A stretch of DNA of 64,000 nucleotides from Nocardia colli. Its GTDB lineage: Bacteria > Actinomycetota > Actinomycetes > Mycobacteriales > Mycobacteriaceae. The stretch is from NCBI RefSeq assembly GCF_008704205.1, contig NZ_VXLC01000004.1, forward strand, positions 434,001 through 498,000, read 5' to 3'. Below are positions 52,856 through 63,035 of this stretch, in pieces (the first letter of the stretch is position 1; each line of letters begins with the position of its first letter). The notes under the pieces are model-generated. The model was given only the letters and a program-made list of their open reading frames with translations, did not search any database and was not told the DNA's origin. The position numbers and the translations under genes were made by a program.

Positions 52856-55800
52856 TCAGAGTCGCAGGAAACCGGCCAGGTCGGGCAGCTCGTCCGGCGA
52901 GGCGGGCAGGTACTCGCTCAGCAGCGGTGAGCGAATGATCACGGCCTTCCACATCGCGCGGCACAGCGCCGCGTGAATCAGCGCGCGGGACAACAGGAAT
53001 GGCATCCCGTAGGGCGCGTCGGCCGGGCTGGACGTGGTCATCGAGAGCAGCACCACGGCCGCCTCCCGGCCGCGGAACCGGTCCGGCGTGCCGACGAGCA
53101 CGTCCTCGATCTTGGCCCGGGCGAGCAGCGTGCGAATCCGCCCGACCTGCGCCGCGTACGGCGCGACCACGAAGATGTCGTGCGGATGCAGTCGCCTGGT
53201 CAGCGTGCCGATGGTCCAGTTCATCGTGAGCAGCGCGCGCACCCGGCGGACCACCTCGCGCGCCTCGGCCGCGGATTCGGTGGCATTGCCGTGATGCGGG
53301 ACCAGGACGGTGCTCACCCCGGGCGCCTCGCCGTCGAGTTCCCGTGCGAGCGTGACGGTTTCGTTGGACCGCAGCCGTCCGTCGTAGTACAGCCGGGAGA
53401 TCGGGTCGCACACCTGCGGATGCATCCGCCAGGTGCGATCCAGGAAGTAGCCGCGTTCGCCGGGCAGCGTGTGCCGCCCCTCGGCGAGCCAGCCGAGCAC
53501 CGATTCGCCGACCGGCTCCGGGTGCGCGCTGTGCGTGGCCGGCGGCACCGGATCGCCGAGCAGCAACAGGTTTCGCGCGCTGACCCCGACCGCGACCGCG
53601 TCGGCCAGCGGGAAGCGCCCCGCGTCCGCGATCACCAGCAGATCGAGCGCCTCGCGCGGCACCATCTCCTCGTTTGCGAAATCCGTTGGCGTGCCGCCGA
53701 GTACGCAACCGCTGATGGCGTTGTCCAGGAAGCGGGAGAAGCGGGAGGCATCGATGACCACCCATTCGGGGGCCACCGACTCGACGTCTTTCTTCGCGAC
53801 GAGCTCCGGCAGTACGCCTACCCGCACGAGCGCGTCCAGCAGGTTCTCCACCGTCGAATGCGTTTGCCCGACAATGCCGATCCGCCACTTGTGCCGGGTG
53901 ACCAGGCGTTCCAGCACGCGGGCGGCGGTAGAGGTCTTGCCGGTGCCGGAGGGTCCCTGCACGGCGAGGTAGGAGTGATCGAGTTCGCGCATCGCGGCGG
54001 TGATCGCGGCGGCGTGGTCGCCGTGCACTTCGGGCAGCGCGGCGCCGTTGCGCAGGCGCGGCGGGCGGCGGGCGAGCAGGTCGAACACGGCGCCCTCGGG
54101 GATCTCCGGGAGCGCGACAAGCAGCTGCTGGGCGGCGAATTCGACCGCGGTCTCGGCGTTCCAGTCCCACGCGGGTAGGCCGGGGGCGATCGCGGTGGGT
54201 AGTTCGTCGTAGGGTTCGCAGCCGTCGGGCAGCAGTTCCTCGAGCCGGACGGTGTCGTCGAATTCGGCGTCCACCGAGCAGCCGAGCACGGTGGCGACGG
54301 CGGTGGCCCGGCGTCCGACGGCGGTGACCATTCCCGCGGCGGCGGGCCGGTCATAGAACGTGTACACGGTGGCGCCCGGCGTCAGCACGGTCGCTGGTCC
54401 CGGCCCGCCCGCACTCCAACTCGACCCGATCCGTCCGGTCAGCGTGAGATACCGGCGCATGGTCGGCCGGTCCGGACTGCGATGCCACTTGGTGTCGACG
54501 GTGCCCCACTCGGCGACCAGAACCCCTGGCGCGTCGGCCCATTCGTCGACCGGATGACTGAGCCGATCGACGTGCGCCCACCACAGCGGCTGCCGTTCCC
54601 GCCGGTGATACCCGAGCGCCGCGGCCATCATGGCGGCGGTGTGCCGCGGTTCGTCCTGCGCCGCGGCGTATTCGGCGAGCGCCGCCTCGAACGACGAGGG
54701 CCGCGACGGCGGAATCGGTTCCAGCTCGTCCGGGCCGGCCACCTGACACCAGGATCCGGCCCGCTCCAGCGTGATCGCCTGCGGGTCGATGCGCTGCTCG
54801 GCCGCCCGATCCAGGAGCCAGTCGCGCAGCCGGAGCACGGTCAGGCAATCCCGTTCAGCCGCCGGCGAATGCGCCGCACCGGGCAGCAGCCGCGCGAGCC
54901 TGCTCAACCGGTAGGACCGTTCGCCGATGATCAGCGCATTGCGCACGATCGGATACAGATCCACCAGCACGCCGTCGCACAGCAGTTCGTCCACGATCTC
55001 CTCGCCGACACCGGAACTGCCGGTGCAGTGCAGCAGCGCCGAGCGCACCGCGGAGGTGTAGTGGTAGACGTGCATGTCCGGATACATCCGCCGCCGCTGC
55101 GCGAGATAGTCGAGCACCTCCTCCAGCGCGCGCCGCTGCCCCGCCGCCTCGCTGCCCGGCTCGCCCTCGACGCCGAACGGTCCGCGGAAGGTGAGGTGCA
55201 CGGTGCCCGGCCCGCCGACATCCACGGCCAGCGGCGTACGCCCGCCCCCGTCGACGGTGAGCGAGAGATCGCCGGGGGAGGGCGGGGGTAGCGCGCCGAG
55301 CGCGATCGGGTCGATCAGGCTGTGCGTCGGCCGGCCCGAATCCTCCCGGCGCAGCTGGATTTCGGCCTGGCGGCGCAGCGCGGTGAAGGTGCGCGGCGGC
55401 ACGCCGCGGACGGTGTTCTCGGTGCTGACCAGTCGGTCGATGGTGCTCACGCCGGCCTCGCGGAGCCGGGCCCTGGTCGTGGTCGGCATGCCCGCTACCA
55501 GCAGCAGATCCCGCGCGGCCGCCGAGGCCGTCGTGCAGGTTCCGCAGCGTCCGCAGGCGAGGTAGCGGGGATCGCCCCACTGCACGGGTAGCAGCTCGCT
55601 GAGTTTCTCGTCCAGGATGCGTTCGACCCTGTGCCGGCGCGCCCGGTACACCGGGATCAGATCGCTGAGCGCGTACGCGGTGTTGTCCTCGCCGAGATGT
55701 AGCCGCAGCAGCGGACCGGTCAGCGATCCGCTGTGGTCCACCGCGTCGGCGCAGGCGGCGAGTTCCAGTGCGGCGCCGACCCGGTCGCCCTTGCTGTGCG

Positions 55801-56227
55801 CGGTGCCGTGCACCGTGTAGCGCACCCGATGACCCGCGCGCACCAGGAAATCGCCGGAGCAGTCGAAGGTTCCGTCGAAGAAGGTGGCGCCGTGGATCAC
55901 GTGCACCCCGGCGCGCAGCGCCGCGACGGTCTCCGCGTGCGCGGCGGTCAACGCGGCGATCAGCGCCTGCGGGCTGTCCGAGTTGTGCTGCGGGCGTTGG
56001 ATCTCCACCATCGAGCTGCCGAACCGGTCGCGGAAGTCGCTGAGCCTGCGGTCGCGCGAGTCGTCGAACCAGGTGCGCGGCTCGGGCGCCCAGTCGGCGG
56101 CGGTCTCCGGATCGGCCGCGATCGTGCCGAGTTCGGTGTCGAGGGCGCGAAGCAGCGCGAATTCACAGCGCGCCGCGCGCACGAGGTCGACGGCGGAGCA
56201 GACGACACGATCACCGAACACGAACAA
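52856..56227 (-). CDS. Rv1251c-like TM0106/SF1 nuclease-helicase, catalytic motifs degraded
   Basis: A 1123-residue protein with the layout of TM0106-family RecB-like nuclease plus RNase H-like and SF1 helicase modules. Walker A is intact (GPSGTGKTSTAAR), but Walker B, normally DEAGQ, reads IADAGR; motif III, normally GDPQQLPQV, reads GDPVPPATH; the final motif reads AALCRAMW. The nuclease segment normally DTKLAR reads GTAHSK, and the RNase H-like motif FDxE reads AVDVGGPG. CGRCGTC Cys remain. TTG 56227 is preferred (AGGAGG 7 nt upstream), as homologues begin MFV-GD-VV. Likely a structural or regulatory remnant; see findings. Confidence 0.82.
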   Translation of the reverse strand: MFVFGDRVVCSAVDLVRAARCEFALLRALDTELGTIAADPETAADWAPEPRTWFDDSRDRRLSDFRDRFGSSMVEIQRPQHNSDSPQALIAALTAAHAETVAALRAGVHVIHGATFFDGTFDCSGDFLVRAGHRVRYTVHGTAHSKGDRVGAALELAACADAVDHSGSLTGPLLRLHLGEDNTAYALSDLIPVYRARRHRVERILDEKLSELLPVQWGDPRYLACGRCGTCTTASAAARDLLLVAGMPTTTRARLREAGVSTIDRLVSTENTVRGVPPRTFTALRRQAEIQLRREDSGRPTHSLIDPIALGALPPPSPGDLSLTVDGGGRTPLAVDVGGPGTVHLTFRGPFGVEGEPGSEAAGQRRALEEVLDYLAQRRRMYPDMHVYHYTSAVRSALLHCTGSSGVGEEIVDELLCDGVLVDLYPIVRNALIIGERSYRLSRLARLLPGAAHSPAAERDCLTVLRLRDWLLDRAAEQRIDPQAITLERAGSWCQVAGPDELEPIPPSRPSSFEAALAEYAAAQDEPRHTAAMMAAALGYHRRERQPLWWAHVDRLSHPVDEWADAPGVLVAEWGTVDTKWHRSPDRPTMRRYLTLTGRIGSSWSAGGPGPATVLTPGATVYTFYDRPAAAGMVTAVGRRATAVATVLGCSVDAEFDDTVRLEELLPDGCEPYDELPTAIAPGLPAWDWNAETAVEFAAQQLLVALPEIPEGAVFDLLARRPPRLRNGAALPEVHGDHAAAITAAMRELDHSYLAVQGPSGTGKTSTAARVLERLVTRHKWRIGIVGQTHSTVENLLDALVRVGVLPELVAKKDVESVAPEWVVIDASRFSRFLDNAISGCVLGGTPTDFANEEMVPREALDLLVIADAGRFPLADAVAVGVSARNLLLLGDPVPPATHSAHPEPVGESVLGWLAEGRHTLPGERGYFLDRTWRMHPQVCDPISRLYYDGRLRSNETVTLARELDGEAPGVSTVLVPHHGNATESAAEAREVVRRVRALLTMNWTIGTLTRRLHPHDIFVVAPYAAQVGRIRTLLARAKIEDVLVGTPDRFRGREAAVVLLSMTTSSPADAPYGMPFLLSRALIHAALCRAMWKAVIIRSPLLSEYLPASPDELPDLAGFLRL

Positions 56228-56247
56228 ACGCGGCCCTCCTGTGTCTT

Positions 56248-56357
56248 GCGGGACACCCGCACCCGGTCGGCGACGATGAACGGGCTGCGCAATAGTCGCC
56301 CAGAGCAGGCTGCGCCATTGTCGCTCATCACGTCTCGAGTTTTCGCGGGACACCCGC
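56248..56357. repeat. Two direct copies of a 13-bp palindrome
   Basis: GCGGGACACCCGC occurs at 56248-56260 and 56345-56357, 97 bp apart. Each is itself an inverted repeat (GCGGG-ACA-CCCGC) and each is followed by a CCGxTCGGC-like string. The pair lies upstream of the helicase-like gene, between it and the deaD end, and may be regulatory. Confidence 0.45.
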
Positions 56358-56407
56358 TGCCGTCGGCACTAATTACGCCCGGACGGCAACACTGTAGCTA
56401 GCGCGAC

Positions 56408-56431
56408 TGACCTCGGGGAACCCTCCCCGGG

Positions 56432-56434
<3 letters not shown>
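56408..56434 (-). terminator. Hairpin overlapping the deaD stop
   Basis: Stem TGACC-(T bulge)-CGGGG / CCCCG-GGTCA around AACCCT. It overlaps the deaD stop codon. No T-run. Confidence 0.5.
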
Positions 56435-58222
<1,788 letters not shown>

Positions 58223-58284
58223 TGACCAGGAGTTTACTGCCTCGTGCTGGCTTGCCCGGCCACCGCCCCAATACGGTGAGACCT

Positions 58285-59133
58285 ATGCAACTGGATAGCT
58301 CCGAAACGAATCAGACCACAGCACCGAACCAGCTGGACGTCGCGGTCGTCCAGTTCGCCCCCGGCACCGACCCGTCGGCCAACCTTTCCACGCTGCGCGA
58401 GCACGTCCGCGCGGCGGCCGAGCGAGGCGCGTCGGTGGTGGTCGCGCCGGAATACTCGATGTTTGCCGTCACCCGGCTCGACGCGCGCGTCGTGGCCGCC
58501 GCCGAACCTCTGACCGGGCCGTTCGTCACCGGACTCGGCGAACTCGCACGTGAATTCGGGGTCCATCTGGTGGCCGGAACGGTCGAACAGATCGCGCCGG
58601 ACAGTAGCCGGATCCGCAACACCCTCGTCGTCCTCGGGCCGGACGGAGATCTCGTCACGACGTATCGGAAGGTCCATCTCTACGACGCCTTCGGACACCT
58701 CGAATCGGAGGTGATCGAGGCCGGCGCGATCGAGCCGCCGGCCACCTTCACTGTGGCGGACGTGACATTCGGATTGCAGACCTGCTTCGATCTGCGCTTC
58801 CCGGAGGGCATCCGCCGGGTGGCCGCCGCGGGCGCTCAGGTATTGGTGCTGCCGGCCCAGTGGATTCCCGGTCCGGCCAAGGTGGATCAGTGGACGACGC
58901 TGCTGCGCGCCCGGGCCATCGAGAACACCGTTTATGTGGCCGCCGCCGATCAGGCCGCGCCGCTCGGGGCGGGCGCCTCGATGATCATCGATCCGACCGG
59001 CGCCGTGCTCACCGAATTGGGCGACGAACCGGGCGTGTTGACCGCGGGCATCGACCTCGCCCGGCTGGCCGAGGTCCGCACCACCAATCCGAGCCTTGCC
59101 CTGCGCCGATTCGCGATCGCCGAACGCGGCTGA
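58285..59133 (+). CDS. Nitrilase-superfamily carbon-nitrogen hydrolase
   Basis: A 282-residue amidase-type enzyme with the Glu-Lys-Cys triad: Glu in VVAPEYSMFA, Lys in TTYRKVHLYD, Cys in LQTCFDLRFPEGIR. It cleaves a carbon-nitrogen bond of a small amide; the substrate is unknown. Many short homologues in this subfamily are deaminated-glutathione-like or omega-amidases. ATG 58285 was chosen, as the frame upstream would overlap the deaD promoter region and has no RBS. Confidence 0.9.
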   Translation: MQLDSSETNQTTAPNQLDVAVVQFAPGTDPSANLSTLREHVRAAAERGASVVVAPEYSMFAVTRLDARVVAAAEPLTGPFVTGLGELAREFGVHLVAGTVEQIAPDSSRIRNTLVVLGPDGDLVTTYRKVHLYDAFGHLESEVIEAGAIEPPATFTVADVTFGLQTCFDLRFPEGIRRVAAAGAQVLVLPAQWIPGPAKVDQWTTLLRARAIENTVYVAAADQAAPLGAGASMIIDPTGAVLTELGDEPGVLTAGIDLARLAEVRTTNPSLALRRFAIAERG

Positions 59134-59220
59134 CCCGGCACGCCGAGCGATCGGCGGCGGATCGGCGCAGTATCGCGAAGCGGACAGATCGGGCGACCGG
59201 TCGGCGTAGCGTTTCAGTGG

Positions 59221-59844
59221 ATGATCTACACCGATCGGACAGCCGCCGGTCGCGCGCTCGCCACGCATCTGGACAACCTGCGCGCGACCCATCCGCTGCT
59301 GCTCGGCCTGCCCCGCGGCGGGGTACCGGTGGCCGCCGGGTTGCGCGAGATCATCGGCGGCGACCTCGACATCCTGCTGGTCCGCAAGCTCGGCGTGCCG
59401 TGGCAGCCGGAGCTGGCGATGGGCGCGATCGGCGAGGGCGGGGTCCGGGTGCTCAACTCGGATGTGTTGTCGCACATCAGGATAACGCCGCAGGAGTTCG
59501 CCGAGATCGAAGACCTCGAGCGGGTGGAGCTGGATCGCCGCCGGATGGTGTGGCGCGGCGACGCGGAATCGATCCCGCTGGACGGACGCACCGTGGTGAT
59601 CGTCGACGACGGAATGGCGACCGGCGCGACCGTGGTGGTCGCCTGCCGGGTCGCCCGCCGGCATCATCCGGCCCAGGTCGTGGTCGCGATCCCGGTCTCC
59701 TCGGCCGAGGCCCTGCGCAGAGTCGCCGCGGAAGCCGATCAGATCGTCTGCCCGCTGGTGCCCGAGACCCTCGGCGGCGTCGGCACCGCCTACGAAGACT
59801 TCCACCAGCTCGAGGACGACGAGGTCACCACCCTCCTCGCCTGA
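59221..59844 (+). CDS. Phosphoribosyltransferase-domain protein
   Basis: A 207-residue type I PRTase. The PRPP motif is VVIVDDGMATGATVVVACRV (~119-138), with DILLVRKLGVPWQPELAMGA (~50-69) as a phosphate-binding or hood segment. Members of this group (often next to hydrolases) have no established substrate. ATG start. It converges on the gamma-carbonic anhydrase gene and is followed by a 25-bp inverted repeat. Confidence 0.88.
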   Translation: MIYTDRTAAGRALATHLDNLRATHPLLLGLPRGGVPVAAGLREIIGGDLDILLVRKLGVPWQPELAMGAIGEGGVRVLNSDVLSHIRITPQEFAEIEDLERVELDRRRMVWRGDAESIPLDGRTVVIVDDGMATGATVVVACRVARRHHPAQVVVAIPVSSAEALRRVAAEADQIVCPLVPETLGGVGTAYEDFHQLEDDEVTTLLA

Positions 59845-59851
59845 GCTTCGC

Positions 59852-59921
59852 CGCACCACTTCTGATTTCCCGCACCTGGAATTGCATGCGATTTTCGGTG
59901 CGGGAAATCAGAAATGGTGCG
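59852..59921. repeat. Long inverted repeat, 25-bp arms
   Basis: Arms 59852-59876 and 59897-59921 pair at 24 of 25 positions; the 20-nt spacer contains GCATGC. It lies between two convergent genes and ends 5 nt before the carbonic-anhydrase stop. It could be a bidirectional terminator or an inserted palindromic element. Confidence 0.7.
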
Positions 59922-59925
59922 TGTG

Positions 59926-60450
59926 TCAGACCTCGGTGATCCCCTGGCGATGGCGTTGCGCCAGTTCGGCATAGAACCCGGGGTTGAGCTGGATCCACAT
60001 CTGCGCCTGGGTGCCTTCGATCGGCCGCTTCACCACGGCGGGGGAGCCCGCGGCCAGCACGCCGTCGGGGATCTCGGTGCCCGGCTGCACCAGCGAGTGT
60101 GCCGCGATCATCGATCCCGCGCCGATCTTCGCCATATCCAGCACCGTGGTTCCGTTGCCCACAATGGCTTCCGCGCCGACCGATGCGCCGTGGAACACCA
60201 CGCTGTGCGCGATGGTCGCGCCCGCGCCGATCTCCATCGGCACGTCCGGCGGCACGTGCAGCACCGCGTTGTCCTGGATGTTGGCGCGTTCGCGAATGAT
60301 GATCGGCGCCAGGTCCGCGCGCAGCACCGCGCCGTACCAGATCGAGGCGCCCGCTTCCACCCGCACGTCGCCGATCAGGGTCGCGGTCGGTGCGATGAAC
60401 GCGGTCGGATCGACTTGCGGGCGTTTGCCTTCGAATTCATAGAGGGGCAT
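59926..60450 (-). CDS. Gamma-class carbonic-anhydrase-like protein
   Basis: A 174-residue left-handed beta-helix protein. Zinc-binding histidines are in VLHVPP and IAHSVVFHG, as in gamma-CA family proteins. Hexapeptide repeats run through most of the length (IGDVRVEAGASIWYGAVLRA). It reversibly hydrates CO2, or acts as a structural homologue. ATG start. It is the last gene of the minus-strand ESX-like cluster, 22 bp after espG. Confidence 0.9.
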   Translation of the reverse strand: MPLYEFEGKRPQVDPTAFIAPTATLIGDVRVEAGASIWYGAVLRADLAPIIIRERANIQDNAVLHVPPDVPMEIGAGATIAHSVVFHGASVGAEAIVGNGTTVLDMAKIGAGSMIAAHSLVQPGTEIPDGVLAAGSPAVVKRPIEGTQAQMWIQLNPGFYAELAQRHRQGITEV

Positions 60451-60472
60451 TCGCCCACCGTAACGCCGCGGC

Positions 60473-61243
60473 TCACCAGCGGTCGGCGTAAGCGCCCGCC
60501 CGTTCGGCCGCGGTGACCATCGGTCGCAGCTGTGCGATGAATCCGTGTGCGGTCACCGGAATGATGTCCACATCCGTGCCGGTGCGCACCGAGTAGCGGC
60601 CGTCGTCGACCACATCGATCCAGCAGAGCACCCCGAACGGCCGCAACTCGCCGTCGCCGCGCCGAGCGGACACCACGATCTGGCCGATGCCGTCGCGCGG
60701 TTGCCGCAGCATGCGGCGGATCCGGCTGGGCACGGTCGGACCGGCGACCGGCACGGTGACCAGGTCGCGGCTGTCCTCGCCGACCCGGGCCAGCGGCGCG
60801 GTCAGTCGCGGGGTGGTGCCCGGGGTGCGCTCCGGCAGCATCGAAACGACCCGGGCGGTCAGGCTTTTCACGCTGCCGACGAACAACCGGATGTCGCCGC
60901 CGCGATCTGCGGTCGCGCCGGGACGCTGCGCGGCCACCACCGCGACATTGCCCGCCGCGGCGCCGAGCACCCGCACCGGCCGGATGCCCGCGGCCGAACC
61001 CGGCTCGGCATCCCGCTCGCCGAACACCTCGATCCGCAGTTCCGGCGCGCCGAGCACACGCAGCGTCGCCTCCAGGTCGGGGTCGAGCACCCGATCGCAC
61101 CAGCTCTGTAAGGCCGGTAGTTGCGCGTCCCGCTCGTCGGTGTCGCGCGCGGACAACCGGACGGCCAGCGGATAGGGGATCCGATCACCGTCGGTGCGCG
61201 CCCAGGCCAGCGCGAACTGGTCCGGCGTCAGCGTCCAATTCAC
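60473..61243 (-). CDS. EspG-family ESX secretion chaperone
   Basis: A ~256-residue EspG-like protein (MNWTLTPDQFALAWARTDGD; GDIRLFVGSVKSLTARVVSM; RDGIGQIVVSARRGDGEL). EspG proteins bind PE/PPE partners in the cytosol and hold them export-competent for type VII secretion. GTG 61243 is preferred because it forms a GTGA overlap with the upstream PPE-like stop; GTG 61258 adds five residues. Direct neighbour of a PPE-like gene, its probable client. Confidence 0.85.
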   Translation of the reverse strand: MNWTLTPDQFALAWARTDGDRIPYPLAVRLSARDTDERDAQLPALQSWCDRVLDPDLEATLRVLGAPELRIEVFGERDAEPGSAAGIRPVRVLGAAAGNVAVVAAQRPGATADRGGDIRLFVGSVKSLTARVVSMLPERTPGTTPRLTAPLARVGEDSRDLVTVPVAGPTVPSRIRRMLRQPRDGIGQIVVSARRGDGELRPFGVLCWIDVVDDGRYSVRTGTDVDIIPVTAHGFIAQLRPMVTAAERAGAYADRW

Positions 61244-62565
61244 TCCAGCTCGGTCCACTCGCCGAGCACCGGCGGCGTGGTCGGATCGATGGCGCCGATC
61301 AGCTCGCCGTTGTCATCGGCCGGTTCGAGGTAGGTCGGCAGGTCGTCGAAGTGGAAGTCGTCCTCGTCCTCGTCGTCGAAGCGCGGGGCGCGCGCGTTCG
61401 CCGCGGCGCCGGCGGCGACGCTGGAGCCCTGGCGGGGTGCGTCGCCGACGGCCATCGCGCCGCCCATCAGGCCGCCCATCGCGCCCGCGCCGAGCCCGGT
61501 GACCGCGTCGCCGGTGCTGGGCGAGTTGGTCCGGCGCTCCTCGCGTTTGCGTTGTTCGTCCGGGGTGCCCGCGCCCACGGTGCCCGGGGTGCCCGGCACG
61601 CTGAGCGGCTGGGCCGTCGACGCGGTGGTGGTGCTCGGTGCCGCGGCCGCCGATGCCGGCGCGATGTGCGGGCGGGTCGCGGACGGCACCAAGGACAGTG
61701 GAGTATCCGCCGCGGCCGCGGTGACCCGGGGCGCCGCCGGTGTGGCGGGGCTTCCGGCATCGGTGACCGCGCTCGACGCGGCCACCGTCGCGGGTGGGGT
61801 TTCCGCGGGCTGCTGTTCCTTGGGCGCGGCCTGCTCGGCGGCCGGTGCGTCGGCGGCCTGCGCCTCGACCGGTTGCGTCGCGGCTGCCGGGGCTTGCGCC
61901 GGAATCTGTTGGGCGACCGGCGTTCCCGCGTCGCTCCCGGGTCCCGTGAGCTTGGCGGCCGGGCTCCCGTTCGACGCGGCCGGCGCGTCGCCGAACTGCT
62001 CGTCCAGGAACGCGGGCACGTTGTTGCCGGTCGGGATGAACACCCCGGCGTAGATGTCGTTCATCGAGCGCACGATGTCCTGCCGCGTGTGCTCGGTCGT
62101 CTTCTGGTCGACGACATTGCTGGTCGCCTGGGTCGGATCCAGCAGAGCGGCACCCAGATCGGGCGCCTTCCCGGACGGCGCGGACACCGCGGCCCGCAAC
62201 GCCTCCGCCGCGTCGCCCGCCTGGCCGAGTCGCTGCGAGACCACCGCGAGCACGTCCGCGAGATCCTGGCCGGTCTGTTCGAACCCGTATACGGCCTCGA
62301 CCGCCTGCTGCGCCGCGCTGCCGCGCCAGCCGTCGGCGATGTCCGCCCGAATCTCGATGTGCGCCTGCGAGATCGCCTCGGCCAGCCCGGCCGCCGCGTC
62401 GCCCCAGGCCTGCTGTCCGCCGGTGAGCACGGCGGGATTCAGCAGTTGCACCTTGTCGTGGATTTCCTGATGGGTCAGGTTGTCGAAGACCTCGACGTTC
62501 GGCGCGTACGCCGGATCGTTGTGCCTGGCGAGCAACCGTTCGGGCGTGCGTGGCAACTTACGCAT
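61240..62565 (-). CDS. PPE-like ESX effector with Ala/Pro-rich tail
   Basis: A ~441-residue protein. The N-terminal ~180 residues are helical with a WXG-like turn (ADGWRGSAAQQAVEAVYGFE) and PPE-type helices. A long Ala/Pro/Gln-rich region (~230-330) leads to a Gly-rich GLGAGAMGGLMGGAMAVG and an acidic C-terminus (DDEDEDDFHFDD ... PPVLGEWTELE) characteristic of Nocardia/Mycobacterium PPE-like proteins. It is not the strict PPE motif. ATG 62565 has GAGGGGG upstream and overlaps the next gene's stop by 8 bp. Confidence 0.85.
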   Translation of the reverse strand: MRKLPRTPERLLARHNDPAYAPNVEVFDNLTHQEIHDKVQLLNPAVLTGGQQAWGDAAAGLAEAISQAHIEIRADIADGWRGSAAQQAVEAVYGFEQTGQDLADVLAVVSQRLGQAGDAAEALRAAVSAPSGKAPDLGAALLDPTQATSNVVDQKTTEHTRQDIVRSMNDIYAGVFIPTGNNVPAFLDEQFGDAPAASNGSPAAKLTGPGSDAGTPVAQQIPAQAPAAATQPVEAQAADAPAAEQAAPKEQQPAETPPATVAASSAVTDAGSPATPAAPRVTAAAADTPLSLVPSATRPHIAPASAAAAPSTTTASTAQPLSVPGTPGTVGAGTPDEQRKREERRTNSPSTGDAVTGLGAGAMGGLMGGAMAVGDAPRQGSSVAAGAAANARAPRFDDEDEDDFHFDDLPTYLEPADDNGELIGAIDPTTPPVLGEWTELE

Positions 62566-62998
62566 GCGCCGCCCCCTCGACGTCGATCCGGCCGACGGCG
62601 GAGGCGAGCACATGGTCCGCCCGGTGGTAGGCCGCGCCCGCGGCCCGGAAGGTCAGCGCGAGTTCTCTGGCGGCTTCGGCGTATTCCCACATCCGGGTGA
62701 GCGCGCCGTGCGCCTTGTTCTCGAAGCCTGCGCGCAGCGCGTCACCGGAGGCGAAGCCGCCGAACCCGGGCAGCGACGAGGCGGCGCTGAGCGTGCGGAT
62801 CTGATCCTCGATCTGATTGGCGAGTTGCTCGTAGCGGCGCGCGCAGCGTTCGTGCACCCCGTCCGCCACGAGCACGCGGTCGATCCACAGGTCCCCGTCG
62901 TTGACCGCGCTGTGTAGTCCGGCGGCACTGGCTCCCGGCGCCGCGAAAGCCGACAGATCCGGGCTCCCGACCCCGTTGGCGTTCTCGTCAGCTGGCAT
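62558..62998 (-). CDS. PE/EspE-like small ESX-associated protein
   Basis: A 146-residue helical protein (VHERCARRYEQLANQIEDQI; LTRMWEYAEAARELALTFRA). Its position immediately upstream of a PPE-like gene, with an 8-bp overlap, is where PE partners usually sit. ATG 62998 follows GGGGGA; the frame upstream is not expected to code. It probably forms the helical partner of the PPE-like protein. Confidence 0.78.
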   Translation of the reverse strand: MPADENANGVGSPDLSAFAAPGASAAGLHSAVNDGDLWIDRVLVADGVHERCARRYEQLANQIEDQIRTLSAASSLPGFGGFASGDALRAGFENKAHGALTRMWEYAEAARELALTFRAAGAAYHRADHVLASAVGRIDVEGAAHA

Positions 62999-63035
62999 CT
63001 GGCGTCCCCCTTCCTCATCTCTGAGCAGGCTCAGT

